In this document: positions 32,447 to 41,010 of the stretch, piece by piece | Layout of the letters: each line of letters begins with the position of its first letter | Position numbering within the stretch: the stretch's first letter is position 1 | Assembly: GCF_000296465.1 (NCBI RefSeq) | Contig: NZ_JH815206.1 | Location: 1 to 64,000, forward strand | Source of the DNA: Barnesiella intestinihominis YIT 11860 | GTDB lineage: Bacteria; Bacteroidota; Bacteroidia; Bacteroidales; Barnesiellaceae | DNA length: 64,000 bases | Reading direction: 5' to 3' | The notes under the pieces: model-generated | Told to the model about the DNA's origin: nothing | Database searches by the model: none | The model's input: the letters and a program-made list of their open reading frames with translations, nothing else | Made by a program: the position numbers and the translations under genes

Positions 32447-33569
32447 CTAACCGTTATTTTCTTCCCCGGCAAACTCCATCAAATAGGCTTTGATAAAATC
32501 GTCTATCTTACCGTCCATGACGCCCTGCACGTCCGAAGTTTGATAATTGGTACGGTGGTCTTTCACCCGACGGTCGTCGAATACATAACTGCGTATTTGC
32601 GACCCCCACTCGATTTTTTTCTTGCCGGCTTCGATTTTAGCTTGTTCGGCCATACGATGTTGCAACTCTTTCTCATACAAAATAGAGCGCAACTGGCGCA
32701 TGGCATTCTCCCGGTTTTTAGGCTGATCCCGTGTCTCGGTATTCTCGACCAAGATTTCTTCTTCCTCTCCGGTATAAGGGTCTTTGAACTGATAGCGCAA
32801 CCGCACGCCCGACTCCACCTTATTCACGTTCTGTCCCCCGGCTCCGCTCGATCGGAATGTATCCCACGAAATGTTCGCCGGATTGATATTGATTTCTATC
32901 GTATCGTCGACCAACGGTGTGACGAATACCGATGCAAAAGAAGTCATGCGCTTTCCTTGCGCATTATACGGAGATACCCGCACCAACCGGTGCACACCAT
33001 TCTCGCTTTTCAAATAACCGTATACATAATCACCTTCGATTTGTATCGTCACCGATTTGATACCGGCCTCGTCGCCCTCCAATATATTGGCAATAGAGGC
33101 TTTATAGTTATGCTGTTCGCACCATCGCAAGTACATACGCATCAACATCGATGCCCAGTCTTGCGACTCGGTTCCTCCGGCTCCCGAATTGATTTTCAGA
33201 ACGACACCCAATTTATCCTCTTCCCGACGCAACATATTGCGAAGTTCGAGATTCTCGATAAGCTCCGTAGTGCGTTTGTAAATCTCGTCCACCTCTTCTT
33301 CCGACACGATACCTTCTTTCACGAAATCGAAAGCCAGCCTCAATTCTTCCACCGACTTTTCTATTTCGGTATAACTATCTATCCAGAAATGTAAGGCTTT
33401 TACTTTCTTCATCTGTGCTTCCGCCTTTTTTTGGTCTTCCCAAAAATCGGGCACATGGGTACGCAACTCTTCCTCTTCTACCTCGATTTTCTTCGAATCG
33501 ATGTCAAAGATACCTCCTCAACGCCAACTTGCGTTCTTCCGTCTCTTTTAATTGTTCTTGTGTAATCAT
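32447..33569 (-). CDS. prfB: Peptide chain release factor 2, with programmed +1 frameshift
   Basis: Releases peptides at UGA and UAA. The gene is in two frames. From the ATG at 33569, 21 codons end at TGA (33506-33504) in the context AGG AGG TAT CTT TGA C, the classic RF2 autoregulatory shift site with its internal Shine-Dalgarno. Slipping +1 at CTT continues with Asp-Ile-Asp to 32447, giving about 373 residues. The GGQ motif (SGAGGQNVNKV) is intact. The stop-recognition tripeptide, usually SPF, reads SPY (VRVSPYNAQGKRMTSF). No promoter is evident, so it may be read together with fadD or from a weak site. Confidence 0.96.
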
Positions 33570-33594
33570 ATTTATAGGCTTCCTTATGATATGA

Positions 33595-33622
33595 CAAAAG
33601 GGTGTACAAAAATATACACCCT
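33595..33622 (-). terminator. Possible terminator or attenuating hairpin between fadD and prfB
   Basis: AGGGTGTA (33599-33606) pairs with TACACCCT (33615-33622) around an 8-nt loop; on the minus strand CTTTTG follows. The T run is short, so read-through into prfB is possible. Confidence 0.5.
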
Positions 33623-33653
33623 CTGCCTATTTACCAAATTTCATATTTCGTTT

Positions 33654-35462
33654 TTAAGCATACATGGCCTCTATCTCGTCTTTATACAATAAATTGATAA
33701 CCGACCGACGAATTTTCAACGTATTGGTCAACTCGCCCTTTTCCATGCTGAAAGCCTGCGGCAATAGCGTGAACCGCTTGATTTGTTCGAACCGGGCGAA
33801 ATTCTTTTGCAACGCTTCTATCCGTTCCGAAATAAGAGCCTGTATCTTCTGATTTTTTACCAGCTCTTCCAAATTTCGATATTGTATCTGTTTTTGAGCA
33901 GCATACTCTTTCAAAGCCTCATAAGCCGGAATGATAATAGCCGTCACATATTTCCGTTGGTCTCCTATCACCGCCACTTGGTCGATATACTTATCTTCGC
34001 CCAGACGAGTTTCCAACGCCTGCGGAGCGATATATTTCCCATTGGACGTTTTGAACAAATCTTTCAAACGCTCGGTCAACACCAATGCCCCTTGTTCGTT
34101 TACCTTGCCGGCATCGCCCGTACGGAACCAACCGTCCTCGGTAAAGACTCTGGCCGTCTCTTCGGGTTTACGGTAATAACCCTTCATTACGGTCTTTCCT
34201 TTTACCAATATCTCGTTATTCTCACCCAACTTCACCTGAATATCGGGCATTAAAGAACCTACCGTTCCGAATTCATATCCCACCAAATCGAAGCAACTCA
34301 CCGTCGCTGTCGTCTCGGAAAGGCCATAACCATAAACGATATTGATACCGCAAATATGCAGAAACTCGTTAATCGTGTCGGATAACGGAGCTCCCGCCGT
34401 AGGAAAGATATTCCCGTTTTCTACCCCGACAGCCCGACGAATTTTCGAGAAAACGAACTTGTCGTAGAATCTGTATTGGCATTCGAGCCACAGCGGTACA
34501 CGTTTCCCGGCTCGCAAATATTCCACATTGCGCCGACGACCTATTACGAACGCCCTCTCTGCCAAGCGACGAGCGATACCTTTCATCTTCGACAGGTTAT
34601 CCTGTATGGCCGAGTAAACCTTCTCCCAAAAACGGGGAACACTGCACATAATAGTCGGCCGTATCTCTCGAATCGTGTTCTGTATATCTTTCGGATCGAC
34701 ATTGATAGCGATACGCATGCCCACGGTCAAACAATAATAAGACCACGCCCGCTCGAACACATGAGTCAACGGAAGGAAACAAAGCGAAACGTCTTTATCC
34801 GAACATGTTACTAAACGTTGAAGATGTATACGCATAGCCTCGTCGTAATTGGAATGCGCCAACATAACTCCTTTGGGCTCTCCGGTCGTTCCAGAGGTAT
34901 AAATCAACGTAGCCAAATCGTCGGGCGAACCGGCATTTCTACGCCGCTCCACTTCTTCGCAGACTTTCTCGTCGGCCGATTTTCCCATTGCTATCAGGTC
35001 TTCGAAATAGACAGACGAGCTATCGCTCTCTGCTCGTTTTATATCGGGATCGAAAAGTATCAGCTTTTCCAACGTCGGGCACTCCCGCAAGGCGATAATC
35101 GCATTGTCGTACTGCACTTGACCGCCAACGAATAGGAATCGTATCTCTGCCTCATCGATAATATACTTTATCTGATCCAAAGAACTGGTCGGGTAAAGAG
35201 GCACTGTCACCGCACGGTTATCGAATGCAGCGAAATCCACGATAAGACCTTCCGGTTTATTCTGTGTATATGTAGAAATATTTTCTTCTTCGCGAATACC
35301 CAATATTACCATAGCTTTCGCCATATCCGATACTTGCTCTGCGAAACGGTTCCAAGAAGTAGAAACCCATCGATTGGTTGAATAGTCCTTGTGGCTGAAC
35401 ACCTCACGGTTGCCATATTTTGCAGCCTGCCTGCGGACCAACGAGGTCAATTGATTTACCAT
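33654..35462 (-). CDS. Long-chain fatty acid--CoA ligase / AMP-binding synthetase
   Basis: Activates a fatty acid with ATP and CoA through an acyl-adenylate. The 602-residue ANL-superfamily protein has LATLIYTSGTTGEPKGVMLA (ATP loop), VYGYGLSETTATVS, the adenylate motif GWFRTGDAGKV, LTERLKDLFKTSNGKYI and the C-terminal catalytic Lys region. FadD/FadK-like; chain-length preference cannot be told from sequence. A -7 element TAACTTTG lies at 35492-35485, just upstream, without a good -33. Confidence 0.92.
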   Translation of the reverse strand: MVNQLTSLVRRQAAKYGNREVFSHKDYSTNRWVSTSWNRFAEQVSDMAKAMVILGIREEENISTYTQNKPEGLIVDFAAFDNRAVTVPLYPTSSLDQIKYIIDEAEIRFLFVGGQVQYDNAIIALRECPTLEKLILFDPDIKRAESDSSSVYFEDLIAMGKSADEKVCEEVERRRNAGSPDDLATLIYTSGTTGEPKGVMLAHSNYDEAMRIHLQRLVTCSDKDVSLCFLPLTHVFERAWSYYCLTVGMRIAINVDPKDIQNTIREIRPTIMCSVPRFWEKVYSAIQDNLSKMKGIARRLAERAFVIGRRRNVEYLRAGKRVPLWLECQYRFYDKFVFSKIRRAVGVENGNIFPTAGAPLSDTINEFLHICGINIVYGYGLSETTATVSCFDLVGYEFGTVGSLMPDIQVKLGENNEILVKGKTVMKGYYRKPEETARVFTEDGWFRTGDAGKVNEQGALVLTERLKDLFKTSNGKYIAPQALETRLGEDKYIDQVAVIGDQRKYVTAIIIPAYEALKEYAAQKQIQYRNLEELVKNQKIQALISERIEALQKNFARFEQIKRFTLLPQAFSMEKGELTNTLKIRRSVINLLYKDEIEAMYA

Positions 35463-35484
35463 AAATATAACTATAAATCTGCGA

Positions 35485-35492
35485 CAAAGTTA
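35485..35492 (-). promoter_or_regulatory. fadD-like gene -7 promoter element
   Basis: TAACTTTG on the minus strand fits TAnnTTTG, 23 bp before the ATG. No TTTG box at 19-21 bp. The 277-bp divergent gap to argE otherwise shows no structure. Confidence 0.45.
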
Positions 35493-35713
35493 CAGATTAT
35501 ATCGGTACGATTCCCGTTTTAATAAGTTTTAAGTAGAATATATATTTCATTTTGTTAAGTCGGCATTGCAAAATTCGGCTTTATATCATTTGTACATCAA
35601 CCTTTCCCCACAAATAAGCGTTCAAATCCGAATAGTTAATATCGGTTAATATTCAAACCCATATCGCCCCCAATAAATCCGGTCAGAAATTATCGAAACC
35701 GATAAAAATAAAC

Positions 35714-35721
35714 TACTTTTG
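35714..35721 (+). promoter_or_regulatory. argE -7 promoter element
   Basis: TACTTTTG fits TAnnTTTG and lies 18 bp before the argE ATG. The -33 region is poor. Confidence 0.45.
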
Positions 35722-35739
35722 TGAAAATCGAAATCGGTA

Positions 35740-36822
35740 ATGAACTTAAAAGACGAACTATATTATTCTGCCATAGATTTGCTACATCGGTTAATCGGGA
35801 CACCTTCCATCAGTCGGGAGGAAGATGCGGCAGCGCAAATAATCTGTGAGACCTTGCAAAAAAACGGATTCACACCATATCGAACCGGCAATAACATATG
35901 GACTTTCGCCCGCGAATTCGATTCAGAAAAACCTACCGTTCTCCTCAACTCGCACATAGATACGGTAAAGCCCACAGACAGTTGGAGTCGCTCGCCCTTT
36001 GTCCCGATCGAGGAAGATAACCGGCTATATGGCTTAGGAAGCAACGATGCCGGAGCAAGTGTCGTCTCCTTGTTAAGCGCATTCATTCACCTTTCCGAAA
36101 CCGAACAGCCCTACAACCTTGTCTTTTTGGCATCCGCCGAGGAAGAAGTCTCCGGGCAAAACGGTATTGTCAAGGCTCTGGAACAACTGCCGACTATCGA
36201 TTTCGCCGTGGTAGGCGAACCCACGGGTATGCAGCCCGCCGTCTGTGAAAAAGGGTTGCTTGTACTCGATTGTTCCACACATGGAAAGTCGGGACACGCC
36301 GCTCGCAACGAAGGAATCAATGCCTTGTACAAAGCCACCGAAACGATCGAAGCCCTACGAACATTCGAGTTTCCGCTCGCTTCCGATTTATTGGGAAAAG
36401 TAAAACTGACTGTTACCCAAATTCAGGCAGGAACACAACACAACGTTATCCCCGCCCGTTGCGATTTTGTAGTCGATGTACGCACCAACGACCGCTACAC
36501 CAATGCCGAAGCCGTCGAGATTCTCAAATCCCGTTTTCCCGAAGTGAAAATCGCGCCTCGCTCCTTACGGCTCAATTCATCGGCAATTTCCATGCAGCAC
36601 CCGTTTGTCCGCAGAGCACTCCTTGCCGGATATAAACCATTCGGTTCTCCCACCCTCTCCGATCAAGCCCTCATGCCATTCCCCTCGGTAAAAATGGGTC
36701 CGGGCGATTCGTCACGCTCGCACACCGCCGACGAATACATTATATTAGAAGAAATACGAGAAGCCATTGAAGTATACATTTGCTTACTCGATCGGCTTCA
36801 AATCGAGAAATCAGCGCAATAA
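35740..36822 (+). CDS. argE: Acyl-ornithine deacylase (M20 family, ArgE-like)
   Basis: Hydrolyses N-acetyl-ornithine (or N-acetyl/succinyl-citrulline type intermediates in Bacteroidota) in arginine synthesis. The 360-residue M20 metallopeptidase keeps its metal and catalytic residues: His and Asp of LNSHIDTV, Asp of GSNDAGAS, the general-base Glu pair of SAEEEVSG, Glu of GEPTGM and His of SRSHTADEY. A dimerisation domain (about 170-280) lies between. The end overlaps the convergent glycosyltransferase by 12 bp. The exact acyl group is inferred from phylum knowledge. Confidence 0.88.
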   Translation: MNLKDELYYSAIDLLHRLIGTPSISREEDAAAQIICETLQKNGFTPYRTGNNIWTFAREFDSEKPTVLLNSHIDTVKPTDSWSRSPFVPIEEDNRLYGLGSNDAGASVVSLLSAFIHLSETEQPYNLVFLASAEEEVSGQNGIVKALEQLPTIDFAVVGEPTGMQPAVCEKGLLVLDCSTHGKSGHAARNEGINALYKATETIEALRTFEFPLASDLLGKVKLTVTQIQAGTQHNVIPARCDFVVDVRTNDRYTNAEAVEILKSRFPEVKIAPRSLRLNSSAISMQHPFVRRALLAGYKPFGSPTLSDQALMPFPSVKMGPGDSSRSHTADEYIILEEIREAIEVYICLLDRLQIEKSAQ

Positions 36823-37755
36823 TCGGTTGACAAGGATAGCCGATCCTCGACCTCCCCAAGAGACATATCGATAAACCATCGGTAAAAACCAGCGCATCGT
36901 CCTGTCTTTACCCGCTGTCTCCATCGTCGAGCGATAAATCTCAGTACCCAACGGACTTTTTTCCTTTCGACAAAGTCCGGCCACAACCATTTGTTTATAA
37001 AGCAACAATTTATGCAAACGGGCTTTCTGCGCAGAATCGCTTCGCTCCACATCTTCGTGAGCTTGCGCAATCGCTCTTAAAATATCGGGGACATTAGGAA
37101 CATAACGATAACCAGTAATACTGTCGGCATGGAGATATACATTCACCAACGGAGGTGTTTGAACCCATACGATTCGGTCTGTAAACAGTAACAATTTGAT
37201 TCCTAAACCCCAATCCTCCCAACGCATATAGTCCTCAGGCCAGCCGCCCACTGCACGCACCACTGCCGTCCGCACCGCATAACGTACCGTACCCAAAGTA
37301 CTATGGAATAAATGAGGTTCCACCCGGTTGGAGAAAACCGCCTTTGCCGAATAAGGTTTGCCCTGTTCCGGTACAAGCCGTATGGTACACCCCGCGATAT
37401 CCGCCGATGAATTACTCTCGAAAGCCTGCATATACAGCGAAACTGCCTCGGGAATATACTCGTCGTCGCTATCGAGAAAAGCCACAAACTCCTCCGTCAC
37501 ACAAGCAAGACCTCGGTTTCGGGCTGCCGATGGCCCTCGTTTAGCCTCTTCGACAACCGTTATCCGAAAATCATCGGTCTCATATGCCCCCTTTAACTCC
37601 CGGCATAAATCCAACGACCCATCGGTGGAACCGTTATCGACCAATACCACATGGATAGGGCGGTAAGTCTGTGCAACGACAGAATCGAATGTCCGCCGCA
37701 ACTCCTGTTCCCGATTATACACGGGAATAACTATCCCTATTCCTGCTTGTTTCAT
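36811..37755 (-). CDS. Glycosyltransferase family 2
   Basis: 314 residues, GT-A fold. IGIVIPVYNREQELRRTFDS, VVLVDNGSTDGS, RGPSAARNRGL and the DSDDE metal-binding DxD motif (about residue 95) define the family. It transfers a sugar from a nucleotide donor to a surface glycan; donor and acceptor cannot be read. It stands alone. TATATTTG at 37768-37761 on the minus strand lies right before the ATG, and a perfect inverted repeat (37773-37818) covers its -33 region. Confidence 0.9.
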   Translation of the reverse strand: MKQAGIGIVIPVYNREQELRRTFDSVVAQTYRPIHVVLVDNGSTDGSLDLCRELKGAYETDDFRITVVEEAKRGPSAARNRGLACVTEEFVAFLDSDDEYIPEAVSLYMQAFESNSSADIAGCTIRLVPEQGKPYSAKAVFSNRVEPHLFHSTLGTVRYAVRTAVVRAVGGWPEDYMRWEDWGLGIKLLLFTDRIVWVQTPPLVNVYLHADSITGYRYVPNVPDILRAIAQAHEDVERSDSAQKARLHKLLLYKQMVVAGLCRKEKSPLGTEIYRSTMETAGKDRTMRWFLPMVYRYVSWGGRGSAILVNRLLR

Positions 37756-37772
37756 CTATGCAAATATAAACA

Positions 37773-37818
37773 GATTCTGTATGAAAAACATACACATGTA
37801 TGTTTTTCATACAGAATC
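37773..37818. repeat. Perfect 21-bp inverted repeat with 4-nt loop
   Basis: Positions 37773-37793 are exactly complementary to 37798-37818, with loop ACAT. It lies between the stop of the DUF4251 gene (37839) and the start of the family 2 glycosyltransferase (37755), both on the minus strand. It can be a terminator for the first, although only a weak T run follows (TGTTTATATTTG), or a binding site over the promoter of the second. Confidence 0.85.
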
Positions 37819-37838
37819 CATCTATCTACAACAAAAAT

Positions 37839-38414
37839 CTAAAACGAGGAACCTTTGAAAACAGTTGAATACTCTTTGGGAACAAGTCGTCCCCTCAAAG
37901 TAATCCGATTCGAATTATAATTGGGACTAATAACCACGGACGCATAGTTACTCCCTTTGAATAAAAAGATATTGACCGTAGCAGAAATACCGGTTCCCAT
38001 GACATTCATGGAAAGAGTCGTATTCCCTTTCTTATCCGTCTGTACTTTTACATTCGAAGCACTACCTTCCACAGTTATACCACCCACCCCGTTCGGGCCT
38101 CCACCGTTAAACGGAGCTACCTGTACGATCGCCCTATTATCCGACAAAGAAACAAAATTCGTATTGGACGATACGAAAGCAGTCCCGCCTCTTTTAAACA
38201 GCAACTGATCTGCTTCCAATACAAAATTCGATTTTTCCAAAGCACTCACCGCATTCTTATAATTAATCGAATCTTGGATAGCAGCCAACTGTTTTTTCAG
38301 TTCACGACTGTTTACATTCTCTTGTTTCTCTTTCGTATCTATACGTTTTTCCGACTGAGCATATACCGGCACACCCAGCACCAATATTGTCATAAAAAGA
38401 AATAATCTGTTCAT
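37839..38414 (-). CDS. Exported DUF4251 protein
   Basis: 191 residues of unknown function, found across Bacteroidetes. Residues 1-19 form a signal peptide (MNRLFLFMTILVLGVPVYAQ, cut after YA). A charged helical linker follows (21-60), then the DUF4251 domain: NFVLEADQLLFKRGG, NTNFVSLSDNRAIVQVAPFN, GVGGITVEG. The product is probably periplasmic. On the minus strand, TACGTTTG (38552-38545) is a possible -7 element about 130 nt upstream. Confidence 0.85.
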   Translation of the reverse strand: MNRLFLFMTILVLGVPVYAQSEKRIDTKEKQENVNSRELKKQLAAIQDSINYKNAVSALEKSNFVLEADQLLFKRGGTAFVSSNTNFVSLSDNRAIVQVAPFNGGGPNGVGGITVEGSASNVKVQTDKKGNTTLSMNVMGTGISATVNIFLFKGSNYASVVISPNYNSNRITLRGRLVPKEYSTVFKGSSF

Positions 38415-38828
38415 ATTCCAAATTTTAAATTAACGATAACATAATTGCAAAAAACATGCCACATATAAAATTGAATTGAAGTATATCTTCCGCAAAATCA
38501 AATCATTCACACCCTCCACCAATGCATTACTAATCATAGACCGGCAAACGTAGAGCTATCGAATACCGCATTCAGCCGAACCAATAACGGCAATCGAGTA
38601 ATCTGTAATTCCAGATAAATAATGTTACCTATTTATACAATGCTTCGAAGGTTCATATTGTTCGCTTCGGCATCTTTATTCTCAACCTCGAAAACACTCG
38701 AAACCAAGACAATTTTCCTCGGTTGAAGATAAATTTCTGCACAATACTCATTTCAATCTTTCCGTCGGGACATTTCTATAAAATTTTATTACTTTTGTCG
38801 ATATACGAAACATCGTCCAAGCATAGCC
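38415..38828. other. 414-bp divergent intergenic region
   Basis: Separates the DUF4251 gene from two plus-strand glycosyltransferases. TACTTTTG (38790-38797) on the plus strand is a perfect -7 element 31 bp before the next ATG; TACGTTTG (38552-38545) faces the other way. I see no ORF, no strong hairpin and no repeat. Confidence 0.5.
38790..38797 (+). promoter_or_regulatory. -7 promoter element of the glycosyltransferase pair
   Basis: TACTTTTG fits TAnnTTTG, but the -33 box is not clear. Leader would be about 26 nt. Confidence 0.45.
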
Positions 38829-39932
38829 ATGAACATACTTTTCGTCTACTTCGACAAAACCATTCAGAACGACAATTTGTACGTCAAGTCCCTATGCGAG
38901 GAGATACGACGACAAAATGGCTCCGTAGAATGTAGTATCGATGCCTTTTGGAATTCCACCCGAAAATACGACATCGCCCACATTCAGTTTCCCGAAGTCA
39001 TTTTCAAATGGCGGCAACCCTCCGATAACGGGTTAAAAGTTCTACGACAACGAATCGCTCGTCTGAAAAGCATGGGAACCAAAATCGTATATACCCGCCA
39101 TGACGCTATCCCGCATTATTGCACGGACAAAAACAAACTGGAACTATATCGTATCGTCGAAACTCAAAGCAATGCGATTATTCATTTGGGAGAATATAGC
39201 CGACAAGAGTTCGCCCGTATATATCCCGAAAACACGGCTCGGCATTTCGTCATACCTCATCACATATACGATTCATGTGGATATGCATTCCCTTCGAAGT
39301 TGACCTCCCGCAATAAGCTGGGACTACCGACCGATAAATTCATCATTCTCACTTTTGGGAGTTACCGCAACGAAGAAGAGCAGCGCCTTGTCGTCGATGC
39401 TTTCGAGCATCTACCCATGTCGGATAAGTTCCTATTGGCTCCCGGTTTCTACAACAATTGTTTTACCAACCGTAAAACACCCATACAAAATCTACTGCGA
39501 TACCGAACTCAAAAAAAGAAATTCCGGCTCGACATGAATAGAGCTTTACAACTACACGAGAAAATATCGAATACCGAGCTTCCTTACTACTTCTCGGCCG
39601 CAGATATCGTTCTGATTCAACGTAAAGAAATTCTCAACTCGGGCAATGTTCCTATGGCTCTTTTCTTTCATAAAGTCGTCGCAGGACCCAAATTCGGGAA
39701 TATCGGCGAACTTCTCGATTTGACGGGAAATCCTACTTTCGACCTCACCGACAGTCATTCGGTTATCGAAGCTGTCGCTCATGCCCGACAATTAGCAAAT
39801 ACAGGATATGGAGAAAAGAATGCAGAATTTGCCCGACAAAATATGAATACGGAACTTATCGCACAGAAAACGATTCTATGTTACCAACAAATCTATAATT
39901 TAACTCTGCATGAAAATCCTACTGATCGGTGA
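38829..39932 (+). CDS. Glycosyltransferase, GT-B fold (family 4-like)
   Basis: 367 residues. The N-terminal half begins MNILFVYFDKT and includes KYDIAHIQFPEV and KIVYTRHDAIPHY. The second half begins FIILTFGSYRNEEEQRLVVD and carries SAADIVLIQRKEILNSGNVP, the donor-side motif region, where the family's usual E-x7-E is only partly kept. It should build a surface glycan. The stop overlaps the next gene by 23 bp, so the two are one operon. Confidence 0.75.
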   Translation: MNILFVYFDKTIQNDNLYVKSLCEEIRRQNGSVECSIDAFWNSTRKYDIAHIQFPEVIFKWRQPSDNGLKVLRQRIARLKSMGTKIVYTRHDAIPHYCTDKNKLELYRIVETQSNAIIHLGEYSRQEFARIYPENTARHFVIPHHIYDSCGYAFPSKLTSRNKLGLPTDKFIILTFGSYRNEEEQRLVVDAFEHLPMSDKFLLAPGFYNNCFTNRKTPIQNLLRYRTQKKKFRLDMNRALQLHEKISNTELPYYFSAADIVLIQRKEILNSGNVPMALFFHKVVAGPKFGNIGELLDLTGNPTFDLTDSHSVIEAVAHARQLANTGYGEKNAEFARQNMNTELIAQKTILCYQQIYNLTLHENPTDR

Positions 39933-41010
39933 AGCCAGCAACTTACACTGGACATTGGCCGAAGGGCTTCGGGCCAATGGTCACACGGTGACAGTCGTTT
40001 CTCACGGTAGCCACTGGCTCGACAACAAACGAGACGTCAGTATCGTTCGCCGAGGATATGACCTGTTTCATTCCATACAGTACATGGCGGATATTATACG
40101 ACATCTCCCGCAAATGAGAGGTTATGATGTTGTCCAAGTAACTAATCCTGTCTTTTTCGATTTACGGCCAGAAAAGAATTGGACTATTTTTAAATACCTG
40201 AAAAAGCACAACAAAAAGATATTCCTCGATGCTCTCGCCATAGACCACTATTATGTAAAAGCATGCTTGGACGGCAAAACCTTTCGTTACTCCGACTTCT
40301 TCGTCGGAGACCGACCGCTCCCGCATCCCGAACGAGAAAAAATGCTTGCGGCATGGATAGGCGGTCCCAACGAGCGACCCAACATCGAAATGGCCCAAGA
40401 AGCCAATGGTATCATTGCCTGTTTATATGAATATTATGCAGCATACCAGCCCGAATATGCCGATAAATTAGCCTATATCCCCATACCCATCGACCTGTCG
40501 ATCAATCCTTTCCACCCGATAAAAAGCACACCGGAGGTCGTTAAGTTCTTCATCGGGATACAACAACACCGCACAGCGATAAAAGGAACCGACATATTAC
40601 TCGACGTACTCCGAGAAATTCATGATAAATACCCCCGCGAAAGCCATATACAAAAAGTCGTTTCCGTACCGTTCGACGAATACAACAAACTACTGGTAGA
40701 TTGTCATATCCTTCTGGACCAACTCTATTCCTATACACCCGCCACCAATGCGCTGGCAGCTATGGCACGAGGCATTATAGCCGTAAGCGGGGCCGAACCC
40801 GAATTTTATAATTTTATCGGCGAGCAAAAACTACGGCCTATTATCAACGTGTTACCCGACCGAAACGATATATTCAAACAACTGGAAAATCTGATTATAC
40901 ATCGGGATCAATTACCGAGACTATCGACCGAAAGTAGACAATTCGTAGAAAAATATCACGACCACGTAAAAGTAGCCCGGCAATATCTCGAATTTTGGGA
41001 GAAGCACTGA
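39910..41010 (+). CDS. Glycosyltransferase-like protein, GT-B fold
   Basis: 366 residues. It begins MKILLIGEASNLHWTLAEGL with GHTVTVVSHGSHW, a GT-B N-terminal domain. YIPIPIDLS and ATNALAAMARGIIAVSGAEPEFY mark the C-terminal donor domain. The family is not assigned with certainty. It overlaps the preceding transferase by 23 bp and abuts the convergent flippase gene with no spacer. The pair probably modifies the same glycan. Confidence 0.72.
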   Translation: MKILLIGEASNLHWTLAEGLRANGHTVTVVSHGSHWLDNKRDVSIVRRGYDLFHSIQYMADIIRHLPQMRGYDVVQVTNPVFFDLRPEKNWTIFKYLKKHNKKIFLDALAIDHYYVKACLDGKTFRYSDFFVGDRPLPHPEREKMLAAWIGGPNERPNIEMAQEANGIIACLYEYYAAYQPEYADKLAYIPIPIDLSINPFHPIKSTPEVVKFFIGIQQHRTAIKGTDILLDVLREIHDKYPRESHIQKVVSVPFDEYNKLLVDCHILLDQLYSYTPATNALAAMARGIIAVSGAEPEFYNFIGEQKLRPIINVLPDRNDIFKQLENLIIHRDQLPRLSTESRQFVEKYHDHVKVARQYLEFWEKH

